48,098 nt of DNA from Ralstonia sp. ASV6. Lineage in GTDB: Bacteria > Pseudomonadota > Gammaproteobacteria > Burkholderiales > Burkholderiaceae. A program made the position numbers and the translations under genes. The notes under the pieces were generated by a model that did no database searches, was not told the origin of the DNA, and saw only the letters and a program-made list of their open reading frames with translations. Positions 8,222 through 17,100 of the stretch are shown here, piece after piece. The stretch covers positions 1-48,098 of the forward strand of contig NZ_JAELUI010000026.1 of assembly GCF_016429285.1 (NCBI RefSeq), given 5' to 3'. Position 1 is the stretch's first letter. Each line of letters begins with the position of its first letter.

Positions 8222-8944
8222 CGACAGCATAGGATCGGTCAACTGATCGATCCCCTGGTGTGCGACGCGCTCAAGGCGATAGCCCACGTTGTAGACCGCG
8301 CGCAGCCGCACACCATTCTCTTCATGCAACCCGAGCTTGAGCCGCAAGCGTGAGATATGCGTATCGATCGTGCGCGTCATCTGCAGCGTCGTGCGCCCCC
8401 AAACCAGCGCGAAGATGTGGTTGCGCGACAGCGTGCGGTCCATGTTGGTGAACAGCAGCAGCACCAGGCGGGTTTCCGTATCCGTCAGGTCAGCCTGCTC
8501 GCCACAAACCTCGACGACGCGCCGGAACGGGCTGATCTCAAAGTTGCCGATGGTGAAGCTGGTCTGCTGAAAGCTCGCCGGATACACGCGCCGCAGAAGC
8601 GCAGTCACGCGCGCTGCAAACACCGCCGCCCCGGTGGGAATATCCACGTAGTCATCCGCGCCGCCGTTGAGCAGCTTGGCAATCTCGCCGGAGTCGAGCG
8701 TGCTGCCATACACCAGCAAAGGCACGCTGTGCTGCTGCCGGGCGCGCAACACTGCAAGCGCGTCCAGGCTATGTGCGCGGCTCAAACCGTTGTGCAGCAC
8801 GACCAGATCGTATGAGGTCTGGTGAACGGTGCGCAGCAGCGCATCCAGGCTGAAAAAACGAACCACGTCGTGCCTGAGCTGCCCCAACGCGCATTCCACC
8901 CAGTCCCCTTCGATCGTGCCGGAATGAACAAGTGCGACATGCAT
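8204..8944 (-). CDS. OmpR-type winged-helix regulator with a receiver lacking the phospho-Asp
   Basis: 246 residues from ATG 8944, behind AGAGGGA. Residues 1-120 have the length and layout of a receiver domain and residues about 130-232 are a winged-helix DNA-binding domain (TIGNFEISPFRRVVEV, TRTIDTHISRLRLKLGL, VYNVGYRLERV). The receiver is degenerate at every catalytic position: His7-Ser8-Gly9 where the acidic pair should be (ALVHSGT), His51 in place of the phospho-Asp (LVVLHNGLSR), and no Lys after the fifth strand (YVDIPTG). It therefore cannot be controlled by standard Asp phosphorylation. It lies 118 bp downstream of the hybrid kinase on the same strand and may be co-expressed with it. 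Confidence 0.85.
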   Translation of the reverse strand: MHVALVHSGTIEGDWVECALGQLRHDVVRFFSLDALLRTVHQTSYDLVVLHNGLSRAHSLDALAVLRARQQHSVPLLVYGSTLDSGEIAKLLNGGADDYVDIPTGAAVFAARVTALLRRVYPASFQQTSFTIGNFEISPFRRVVEVCGEQADLTDTETRLVLLLFTNMDRTLSRNHIFALVWGRTTLQMTRTIDTHISRLRLKLGLHEENGVRLRAVYNVGYRLERVAHQGIDQLTDPMLSLALQA

Positions 8945-9062
8945 GGCGATCCCTCTATCGTCTGAACTTAAGGCGCCCTCGGGGGGCGTCATCGTTACAG
9001 ACTTTAAAGACCCGAAACCCAGCCGGATATTGGACGCGTACGAAATTGAGTCTGCCGCCGCC

Positions 9063-12000
9063 TCAGTTCGTGAGGTCAACCGGTGCACGCTGCTCGAACA
9101 TATGCTCAGCATGCTCGGCCAACGCATCCAACTGCCGCAGGATTTCGATGCCGGCCCCGCCTCGCAGCAGCAGGCCTTCCAGCTGTTGTGATGCCTCCAC
9201 CAGTGCCACCTCACGCACCACAGCAAAACCGCCCTTGATGAAGTGCATGGACTTGGCCGCCTTGTGGAAGTCGGATTCCACCACGGCGGTACGCGCCTCG
9301 TGCATTGATGTGCGGAACGATGTGGTCAGCGCTGACCAGATCTCGTGCGACAGCGGGCCGCCGTTCTCGAGGCTGCTCACATTGGCCTGCGCCTTGTTCA
9401 GATGCTGCGCGACTTGGCTCTTGCGCTCGGCAATGGGCTGCAGCGCCTGCACCAGGGCGTCAATCGAAAGCGGCTTGACCAACATGTCCGTCATGCCGGC
9501 GGCCTCACACGCGGCACGCTCTTCCACGCTGGCATGCGCGGTCACGGCCAGAACAGGTAACGTCGCCCCCTGGTTGCGCAGGGCACGGCACAGCGCAAAA
9601 CCATCCATGCCAGGCATGCTCAGATCAGTCAGCACCACGTCGTACTGGCTTGCATTGAAGTGCTCCAGTGCTTCGCTGCCGCCCGCGGCGAGCGTGACAT
9701 CGTGGCCAAGCAGCGTCAGCTGATCACGCAGCAGCAAGCGGTTCACCGGGTTGTCTTCTGCCACCAGCACACGCAGCACAGCCCCGTGCGCCTGCGCTGG
9801 ACCCGGCACATCGTTCTGTGTGGGTACAGCAAACTCGCGGGCGCCGCCCAGCAACTGCATCAAGCTGCGCAAGCTGTAGCTGGAGATGACCATGCGTCCG
9901 GCATGGCGGGTTGGCTTGCGCGGCCCGTCGTCGATCACGTCGATGACACGTCGGGCACGTGCCACCAATGCGTCCTCCTCCGCCAGCGGCCAGTTGCGTG
10001 AGCTGCCATGCACCAGCAGCACATCGCACCCGGTGGGCAACGCCGCCGGGGATGCACTCACCTGCACACGTGCACCGCGCGACTGCAGATGTGGCACCAG
10101 CGCCTGCGCCCAGACCTCGTCGCCGCACAGGAACGCGATGGCGACGCTCTGCAACGGCTGGGATGGCTGGGACACAGCATCCGACCCGCTCGCCACGCCC
10201 AGCACCAGCTCAACAGTAAACGTCGAACCACGCCCCGGTGTGCTTTGCACCCGCACAGCCCCATGCATCAATTCGGCCAACCGACGGCACAGCGCGAGGC
10301 CCAGTCCGGTACCACCAAACTTGCGCGTGATGGAAGTGTCGGCCTGCGTGAAGGCTTGGAACAACGCGCTCTGCTTGTCTTCGGCAATACCGATGCCCGT
10401 GTCCGCCACCTTGAACGCCAGCCGCGCCTGCTCGCCGTGCCCGCTGAGCGGCTCTACCGCAATGCATACGCTACCCGCCTGTGTGAACTTGATGGCATTG
10501 CTCAGCAGGTTGTTGAGAATCTGCCGCAAGCGTGTCGGATCGCCCAGGTAGCGTTGCGCGAGGGTGGGCGCAATTCGGTAATGCAGCGTCAGGTCCTTGG
10601 CCTCAGCCACTGGCAGGAAGACGGCGATGACCGACTCCACCACCTCCACCACATCAAACGGGATCGACTCCAGGTGCATCTGGCCGGCTTCGATCTTGGA
10701 GAAATCGAGAATATCGTCGATCAGTGCAACCAGCGTATGCGACGAGGTAGAGACCACTTCCAGCCGATCGCGCTCCACACCGTGCAGCGTTTGCGCGTGC
10801 TGGATGAGCTCGAGATTACCGAGAATGGCATTCAACGGCGTGCGAATCTCATGACTCATCGTGGCGAGAAACGAGGACTTGGCGCGGTTGGCCTCTTCCG
10901 CAGCAGTGCGGGCGTCGTTGAGCGCGCGCTCGGTCTGCTTGCGTGATGTGATGTCGATAAAGCTGCAGAGCAGCGCGTCTTCGCCCTGATACTTGGTGGG
11001 GACAAGATCGACATGCAGTTCGGCGATTCGCCCGCCCGGCCCATCGACTTCGATCTCGCGGCTGACTGCGGCGCCTGGTGCGTGGTGGTCTTCACGATAC
11101 GCGCCCAGCAGCCTCCGGTGCAGTGGGTGGCCCTGGGTGTGGTAGTGGCCAGCCACCTCGTTCTGCAGCAGTAGTTCGCCCGACCCAAACGCAATCAGGC
11201 TCAGACCCACAGGCGCCGTCCCGATAATGGTGCGGCTCAGGTTCTCGCTTTCGTACACTCGCAGCGACTGAAGGTATGCAGGCCGGAACACGCGATAGTG
11301 GAACAGCAGTACAAAGGTCCAGATCAGGACCAACATGACCAGTACTGCGGCCACATACGCCCACAGAGAATCCTGCAGTGCGCTCAGGATCGTTCGCCAC
11401 GAATAGGTGTAGACCAGCACCCAACCGGTTTCGGAAAGGGGCTCGCTGATCGTGAACACGCCGTCGTGATAGCTGCTGTCGGTTTGCGTGAGCCCGCGCT
11501 TCCACATGCCGTCCTGCACCACCTTCATCGTCAGCGCGTGAGCACGCTCTGGCGACGTCTCCTGACTGCCGAAACCTTCGAGCAGCACATCACCGCTCTT
11601 GGACAGCAGCAGCATGTTGCCGTCATACGGCGCCTGATCGAGCCGATTGGAAAGCACCCGGACCGGCAGATCGCTCACAAACACGATGAACGGCTTGTCA
11701 CCGTCAAACGCCGGCTGCACGAGCTTGAACACGTTGTCGCCCGTAAACGGATCGGTATGCGGCGGTATCCACATGACCTTGCGGCTCTCCAGCAGCTTGC
11801 GGTCAACCTCAGGGTCATTCAGATCTCCAATATCCTTGGCCAACGCATGGATGAGCTCGGCCAGTGAATGCGCTTTCACGGCCTGCAGCGGATCGCCCGT
11901 TCTTGGCGGCGGCATGATCGATACGAACTTCTCGTCGGGCGAGTAGTAATAGCCGGTCAGCAGTTGACCCCGTTGGCGGGCACTGGCACTGGCGGTAAAG

Positions 12001-12446
12001 GCCTGTTCCTCGCTGAATGCAAGGTAATTGGAATAGGCCTCCGGCGCTTTGGCTCCCAGGTCTCCCAATGCAAGCTGGGGTTCAAGGCTGGGGTTGGCCC
12101 GAAGGTAAGCACGCCCCCCCTGCATCTTGAAATCACGCAGCAGGGCAGCGCGGGCGGGGCGATGTTCACCCCAGAGGAATTCCGCATTGATGACTCCGCG
12201 CTGAAGCGCGGCCTGCTTGGTCTCTACATCAATCAGCAGCAACGCCTTGTGGGTAATGAAGGTTTCTCGCCCGTCGGCAATGTAGTTCGAGATCTTTACG
12301 TAGGCCCCGATTCCAGCCACAACGAGAACCACCAGCGACAGCACGGCCGCACCGCCAAACAGCATGCCGCGTTGCATCTTGCCGAAGGCGCCCAGCTCCT
12401 TGAATCCGGGCACACGGCGCAGCCAATGCGGGGGTTGGGTCAACAT
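9063..12446 (-). CDS. RcsC-like hybrid sensor kinase with its own Hpt domain
   Basis: 1127 residues. TM1 (28-50) and TM2 (360-383) flank a periplasmic sensor of about 310 residues; then a PAS-like segment (402-500), DHp with His532 ([10 protein letters not shown]), HATPase (N-box Asn650, DTGIG at 682, GGTGLGL), an alpha-beta insert (about 765-870), a receiver with Asp941 ([11 protein letters not shown]) and a C-terminal Hpt with His1068 (MHFIKGGF). The kinase / insert / receiver order resembles Enterobacteriaceae RcsC, whose ABL domain sits at the same place; here the Hpt, provided in trans by RcsD there, is fused. Expected relay: His532 to Asp941 to His1068 to an RcsB-like regulator. Such a regulator is divergently encoded at 12890. 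The start at ATG 12446 has a poor ribosome binding site. Confidence 0.9.
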   Translation of the reverse strand: MLTQPPHWLRRVPGFKELGAFGKMQRGMLFGGAAVLSLVVLVVAGIGAYVKISNYIADGRETFITHKALLLIDVETKQAALQRGVINAEFLWGEHRPARAALLRDFKMQGGRAYLRANPSLEPQLALGDLGAKAPEAYSNYLAFSEEQAFTASASARQRGQLLTGYYYSPDEKFVSIMPPPRTGDPLQAVKAHSLAELIHALAKDIGDLNDPEVDRKLLESRKVMWIPPHTDPFTGDNVFKLVQPAFDGDKPFIVFVSDLPVRVLSNRLDQAPYDGNMLLLSKSGDVLLEGFGSQETSPERAHALTMKVVQDGMWKRGLTQTDSSYHDGVFTISEPLSETGWVLVYTYSWRTILSALQDSLWAYVAAVLVMLVLIWTFVLLFHYRVFRPAYLQSLRVYESENLSRTIIGTAPVGLSLIAFGSGELLLQNEVAGHYHTQGHPLHRRLLGAYREDHHAPGAAVSREIEVDGPGGRIAELHVDLVPTKYQGEDALLCSFIDITSRKQTERALNDARTAAEEANRAKSSFLATMSHEIRTPLNAILGNLELIQHAQTLHGVERDRLEVVSTSSHTLVALIDDILDFSKIEAGQMHLESIPFDVVEVVESVIAVFLPVAEAKDLTLHYRIAPTLAQRYLGDPTRLRQILNNLLSNAIKFTQAGSVCIAVEPLSGHGEQARLAFKVADTGIGIAEDKQSALFQAFTQADTSITRKFGGTGLGLALCRRLAELMHGAVRVQSTPGRGSTFTVELVLGVASGSDAVSQPSQPLQSVAIAFLCGDEVWAQALVPHLQSRGARVQVSASPAALPTGCDVLLVHGSSRNWPLAEEDALVARARRVIDVIDDGPRKPTRHAGRMVISSYSLRSLMQLLGGAREFAVPTQNDVPGPAQAHGAVLRVLVAEDNPVNRLLLRDQLTLLGHDVTLAAGGSEALEHFNASQYDVVLTDLSMPGMDGFALCRALRNQGATLPVLAVTAHASVEERAACEAAGMTDMLVKPLSIDALVQALQPIAERKSQVAQHLNKAQANVSSLENGGPLSHEIWSALTTSFRTSMHEARTAVVESDFHKAAKSMHFIKGGFAVVREVALVEASQQLEGLLLRGGAGIEILRQLDALAEHAEHMFEQRAPVDLTN

Positions 12447-12889
12447 GGTGTTCTTGGTGAATTTGACAAAGCGCTACTGTATTGCGCCGTTGCGGCCCTG
12501 TGCGTCTGCGCCGTGCTTTTTCGTACTTGTACGACGCATCTTGAGCCTTTCGATCTTGTCCTATTATGCGAACGGGCCGGGAGACCGACAATGCACTGCG
12601 CAATATTGTGCGTTCACTGTCCGAATATGCCAGTCAGATCGGTTACGCCTACGTCGTTGATTGGGCGATCACACCCCTGTCAACACAGACCCTTCTGGAG
12701 CCGGGGCGCCTTTCAGCGGCAAAGAAAAGCGCTCTATACTGCATTTGAATATGGTCTTACGTGTCCCCCTCCAGGATCGACGGGAATCCATCCTGTAAGG
12801 ACGAAACGGGCTGGCAGAGCACCAATAAGTACATCGCTGCGCGACAACAACAATCGCACCATCGCGTCAAACCGGGGAATCACATCACC
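12447..12889. promoter_or_regulatory. Divergent control region, hybrid kinase / RcsB-like regulator
   Basis: 443 bp without a convincing gene (small frames here lack ribosome binding sites). It carries both divergent promoters and the inverted repeat at 12520-12535, which recurs upstream of the autotransporter. Candidate -35/-10 elements are too poor to call. Confidence 0.5.
12520..12535. promoter_or_regulatory. 7-2-7 inverted repeat, candidate regulator operator (copy 1)
   Basis: TTCGTAC-TT-GTACGAC: perfect over the inner 6-2-6 and 6 of 7 pairs overall. It is 74 bp upstream of the kinase start codon. The same element (TTCGTAC-GA-GTACGAA) occurs at 13980-13995. The 7-2-7 geometry is that used by NarL/FixJ-family dimers. 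Confidence 0.5.
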
Positions 12890-13567
12890 ATGAAGGATCC
12901 TGTTCGGCTGCTGCTGGCGGACGATCATCCAGCCATCATTGCAGGGGTGAAATTTGCTGTCGGCAATGCAGAAGGCATCGAGATCATCGGGACGTCACCA
13001 AGCTCGACCGAGATGGTCGCGTTCCTGGATCGAAACCCGTGCGACGTGCTGGTGACCGACTACGCCATGCCTGGCGGCAACTATGGCGACGGTATCCCGC
13101 TGCTTTCCTTCATCCTGCGCCGCTACCCCGGGGTGCGCGTGCTCGTGCTAACCATGATGGACAACCCCGCCGTGCTCTCGGCGATTGCCGCGACGGGTGT
13201 GCAGGGTGTTCTGAGCAAATCCGACGACCTCACGCACATCGTGCCGGCCGTGCATGCCGCCATGCTGGGGCAGTCGTACTTCTCGCCAACGGCACGGACC
13301 ATTCTGGATACGTCCAAAGAGACACAAGGCCCGGGCACACAAACCCTGACGCGCCGCGAAAGCGAGGTGGTGCGACTGTTCGTGTCGGGGCTGTCGGTTG
13401 GGGAGATTGCCGAGCGGCTGCACCGCAGCAAGCAGACCGTCAGCACACAGAAGAACTCCGCCATGCGCAAGCTGGGCCTGGAACGTGAAGCCGACCTGTT
13501 CCGCTATGCGATTGAGACCGGCCTGGTTTCTGCCGCAACAACCGCGCAGCCCGACGCCAAGATTTGA
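12890..13567 (+). CDS. RcsB-like (NarL/FixJ family) response regulator, copy 1
   Basis: 225 residues from ATG 12890, behind GGGGA. The receiver has Asp11/Asp12 (LLADDHP), phospho-acceptor Asp57 (VTDYAMPGGNYGDG), Thr near 88 and Lys near 110 (LSKSDD). The C-terminal LuxR-type helix-turn-helix is LTRRESEVVRLFVSGLSVGEIAERLHRSKQTVSTQK. The TDYxMPGG..YGDG and KTVSxQKxxAMxKLG motifs are RcsB-like. It is divergent from the hybrid kinase and very similar to the regulator at 18465. By context it is the kinase's output and a regulator of the adjacent autotransporter; the relation resembles RocS1/RocA1 and PvrS/RcsC-RcsB systems that control fimbriae in Pseudomonas. Confidence 0.9.
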   Translation: MKDPVRLLLADDHPAIIAGVKFAVGNAEGIEIIGTSPSSTEMVAFLDRNPCDVLVTDYAMPGGNYGDGIPLLSFILRRYPGVRVLVLTMMDNPAVLSAIAATGVQGVLSKSDDLTHIVPAVHAAMLGQSYFSPTARTILDTSKETQGPGTQTLTRRESEVVRLFVSGLSVGEIAERLHRSKQTVSTQKNSAMRKLGLEREADLFRYAIETGLVSAATTAQPDAKI

Positions 13568-13570
13568 AGT

Positions 13571-13774
13571 TCACGTGGTTTTGCCGGCGCCCGCAACAAG
13601 CGGCTCCAGGCTGGCGCATTCTGCATGCTCCCATTCGTGCATTTGCGATCGCCGTTGATGCGGCGACGCAAGCATGAACTGATTCAGTTGAGTAAGAAAT
13701 GCCCTCTGCTCCGCAGCAGAAAGCCGGGCAAAGCCAAGAAGAAGGTGTGCGAGAGGCAGGGAAGTCAGGGGCAT
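13571..13774 (-). CDS. Possible small hypothetical protein
   Basis: 67 codons from ATG 13774. The translation has a natural-looking amphipathic helix (FARLSAAEQRAFLTQLNQFMLASPHQRRS) with none of the Arg/Ala/Pro bias of antisense frames here. There is no clear ribosome binding site and I do not know the family. It is convergent with the RcsB-like gene ending at 13567. Confidence 0.35.
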   Translation of the reverse strand: MPLTSLPLAHLLLGFARLSAAEQRAFLTQLNQFMLASPHQRRSQMHEWEHAECASLEPLVAGAGKTT

Positions 13775-13979
13775 CGTCTAAGCATCTTGAGGGCCGATCA
13801 AACATCGTTGCCTGATGGGATCGATTGTCGGATGAACCCCGCCCGCCCGTAATCGGACGACAACGAAATGCATTGCGCATCTCTACACACAGAGTTCGGC
13901 CCTGGTGAATACCGCTCGCCGCTGCAGCGCCTGTACTGAGGCACGATCCTCCTCGGCTGCGCCCAACCCCTCCCCCCGC

Positions 13980-13995
13980 TTCGTACGAGTACGAA
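13980..13995. promoter_or_regulatory. 7-2-7 inverted repeat, candidate regulator operator (copy 2)
   Basis: TTCGTAC-GA-GTACGAA, a perfect 7-2-7 inverted repeat 111 bp upstream of the autotransporter start. An additional GTACGA half-site follows at 14010-14015. It matches the element at 12520-12535 except for the spacer and one outer base. Confidence 0.55.
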
Positions 13996-14047
13996 ATCAA
14001 GACGACTCAGTACGAGGTGCAGTCGTTTTAGTACTCGTCAGATAGTT

Positions 14048-14061
14048 TAAGAATCGTCTGA
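14048..14061 (+). promoter_or_regulatory. RcsB-box-like element
   Basis: TAAGAATCGTCTGA matches 10 of 14 positions of the RcsAB box TAAGAATATTCCTA, including the whole TAAGAAT half. It is 45 bp before the autotransporter start. The 10-mer ATCGTCTGAA that overlaps it also occurs at 8957-8966, just before the Asp-less regulator gene. Confidence 0.4.
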
Positions 14062-14106
14062 AAAATACAGTGACTCCCGTCAGATCAATCCATCTCAGGA
14101 GTCACC

Positions 14107-17100
14107 ATGAACAAGACCTATCGCAGCATCTTCAACACGGCCACCGGCACCTGGGTGGCCGCCTCGGAAACCGCCAAGAGCCGCAGGAAGTCCGGTGGTC
14201 AGCGCACGCTGGCACGCGTTTCGGTTGTACTCGCCGCCGTAACGCTGAGCCTTGGCGCTACGCAGTCCTTCGCTTACGTTGCCGGTACGGGCGCGCAACA
14301 GGGCAATGCCAACAACACCGTCATTGGCGATAACGCCAACGGTAGCGCAGCAGGCTGCAACAGCACCTACCTGCCCGGCTCTGCATGCAGCACGATCATC
14401 GGTAACAGCGCCTCTTCAACGGCTGGAGCGACCACGGTCATCGGTGACCACGCCTCCGCAACGGGTTCCAACTCCACCGCGATCGGCGCGTACGCCAGTG
14501 CTGCACAATGGTCCCAAGCCATTGGTGCTGGCGCGGCAGCCACGGGTGGCTGGGCCACGGCCATTGGCCAAAGCGCTCAGGCGACCGCCACCAACACAAC
14601 CGCAATCGGCACCAACTCCACGGCGCTCGGCAACGGCGCGACGGCGCTTGGCAGCGGCGCGCACGCCACGCAGCAAGATAGCTTTGCGATGGGTTGGAAT
14701 GCCAATGCCACCGCGCAGGGTTCCATGGCTTTTGGCACAAGCGTAACGTCCGCTGGCGTCAACGCCGTGGCGCTGGGGATGGGAGCAAAAACAACTGCCA
14801 ATGACTCCGTCGCCTTGGGCTCCGCCAGCGTGGCCGACCGTGCCAATACCATCTCGGTCGGCGCGCAAGGCAGCGAACGCCAAGTGGTGAACATGGCCGC
14901 CGGTGTTGCCGATACCGACGCGGTGAACGTCTCCCAGCTCAAGCCGGTGCTTACCGGACTGGGCGGCGGCGCATCCATTGACCCGGCCACCGGCGTGGTG
15001 ACGGGCCCAACCTACAAGGTGCAGGGCGGTACGCAAGACAACGTTGGGGCAGCGCTCGACGCGTTGAATGACGGTGTCAACGACCGCGTTGCTTACGACA
15101 AGAATGGCGACGGCAGTACCAACTACAACAGTGTGACGCTGGGCAATGGCCTTGCGTCTGGCCCGGTGGCACTACACAACGTGGCGCCAGGTGTCGCTGA
15201 TCTGGATGCGGTGAACATGTCGCAGCTCAACGCGACCAACGCGCAGGTCGCACAAAACACCACGGCCATCGAGAACATGGCGAACGGCAGCCGATTCATT
15301 GCCGCGTTCCAGAACACGGGTACGGCGGCATCTGCGCCTGTAGGACCGAACTCGCTCGCCGTGGGACAAAGCGCAGTGGCCAGTGGAAACGCCGCTAACG
15401 CGTTCGGTTCCAGCGCCAGAGCAACCAACAACGGTGCCACCGCTGTTGGCAATAGCGCATCAGCAGGCGGAAACAACGCAACAGCAATCGGCTACGGCTC
15501 CAACGCATCCGGCGGAAACGCCTTTGCCATCGGTACGAGCTCCGCCGCGGCAGCGCAGGGTAGCGTTGCAATGGGTGCCAATGCCAAAGTAAACGCGAGC
15601 GCAAGCAGTTCAACCGCGCTGGGCTACGGTGCCACCGTGGCAGCAAACGTGACATCTGCTGTTGCGCTGGGCGCGAGCAGCACCAATACGCGCAGCAACA
15701 CCGTTTCAATGGGCTCGACCGGAAACGAGCGCCAAGTCACCAACGTCGCTGCAGGCACGGCTGATACCGACGCAGTCAACGTCAACCAGCTCAGCGCGGC
15801 AACCACCCAGCTTGGCGATCAAATCACGACGGTGAACAACAACCTGACCACGCTCGGGGATCAGATCACCGCCGGCCAAATCGGGCTGGTGCAGCAGGCA
15901 GCTGCCGGTGCGGACCTCACGGTAGGTGCCGGCACGGACGGCACACGCGTGAACTTCGCCGACAAGGATGGCAACACCCGCACACTGGCCAACGTCAGCG
16001 ATGGTATTGCCGACACCGACGCCGTGAACGTTGGCCAACTCAACACGACGGCCACGCAGCTTGGCGACCAGATCACGACCGTGAACAACAATGTGACCAA
16101 GCTGGGCGACCAGATCTCGTCCGGTCAAGTAGGCCTGGTACAGCAAGCTGCAGCCGGCGCTGACCTGACCGTCGGCGCCGGCACCGACGGCGCACGCGTG
16201 AACTTTGCCGACAGGAGCGGCGCAACCCGAACGCTGGCGAACGTCAGCGCGGGCACTGCCGCCACCGATGCGGTGAACGTTCAGCAACTGCGTACTGAAC
16301 TGGCCAACGCCAGCGCAAGCGACATGGCCTACTTCCAGGCAGACGGCTGGAGCAACAAGGCAGACGTTGCCAAGGTTGCCGCTGGCTCCCGGGGCGTGGC
16401 GATTGGCGCCAATGCCAATGCAACCGGCGAGAACTCCGTTGCCCTGGGTGCGGACTCCGTTGCCGATCGTGACAACGTGGTCTCGGTGGGCTGGGGCATG
16501 GGCGGCAACGGCACGCGCCAGATCATCAACGTGGCCAATGGCAACGAGAACACCGACGCAGTGAATGTGCAGCAACTCAAGCCGGTCATTGCGGGCCTTG
16601 GCGGCGGCGCCAAGATTGACGCGAACACGGGCGTCGTCACCGGCCCGACGTACAACGTGCAGGGTGGCACGCAGAACGACGTTGGCACGGCACTTGACGC
16701 ACTCGACACCGGACTGACGACTGCGCAAGGGGACATCGCCAATCTGGATGGCCGTGTCACGAACAACGAAACCAATATCACCGACCTGCAGAAGCAGATT
16801 GGCGACGGTTCGGTGGGCCTGGTGCAACAAGACGCGACCACCCGCAACATCACGGTGGCGGCTGGCACCGATGGGGGCGTGGTGGACTTCACCGGCAAAG
16901 CAGGTGCACGCCAACTGACCGGCGTGGCCGACGGCACGGTGACGGACGGCAGCACCGACGCGGTGAATGGCTCGCAGCTGTATGCAACCAACCAGCAAGT
17001 GGCCAAGAACACGGGAGACATCACCACGATCAACTCCAACGTAACCGCCCTTGATGGCCGCGTGACGACCAACGAAACCAACATCACCAACCTGCAGAAG

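Larger units (their letters stand above)
13568..14106. promoter_or_regulatory. Region upstream of the autotransporter gene
   Basis: 539 bp. The first 200 bp overlap a possible small minus-strand gene (13571-13774). The last 130 bp look like a control region: inverted repeat at 13980, a further GTACGA half-site at 14010-14015 (21 bp, two helical turns, from the GTACGA at 13989), GTACTCGTC at 14031, and an RcsB-box-like element at 14048. Confidence 0.5.

Noticed and set aside
12566-12748. Small plus-strand frame in the kinase/regulator control region
   Set aside because: No ribosome binding site, no protein-like pattern, and it lies in the expected promoter region.
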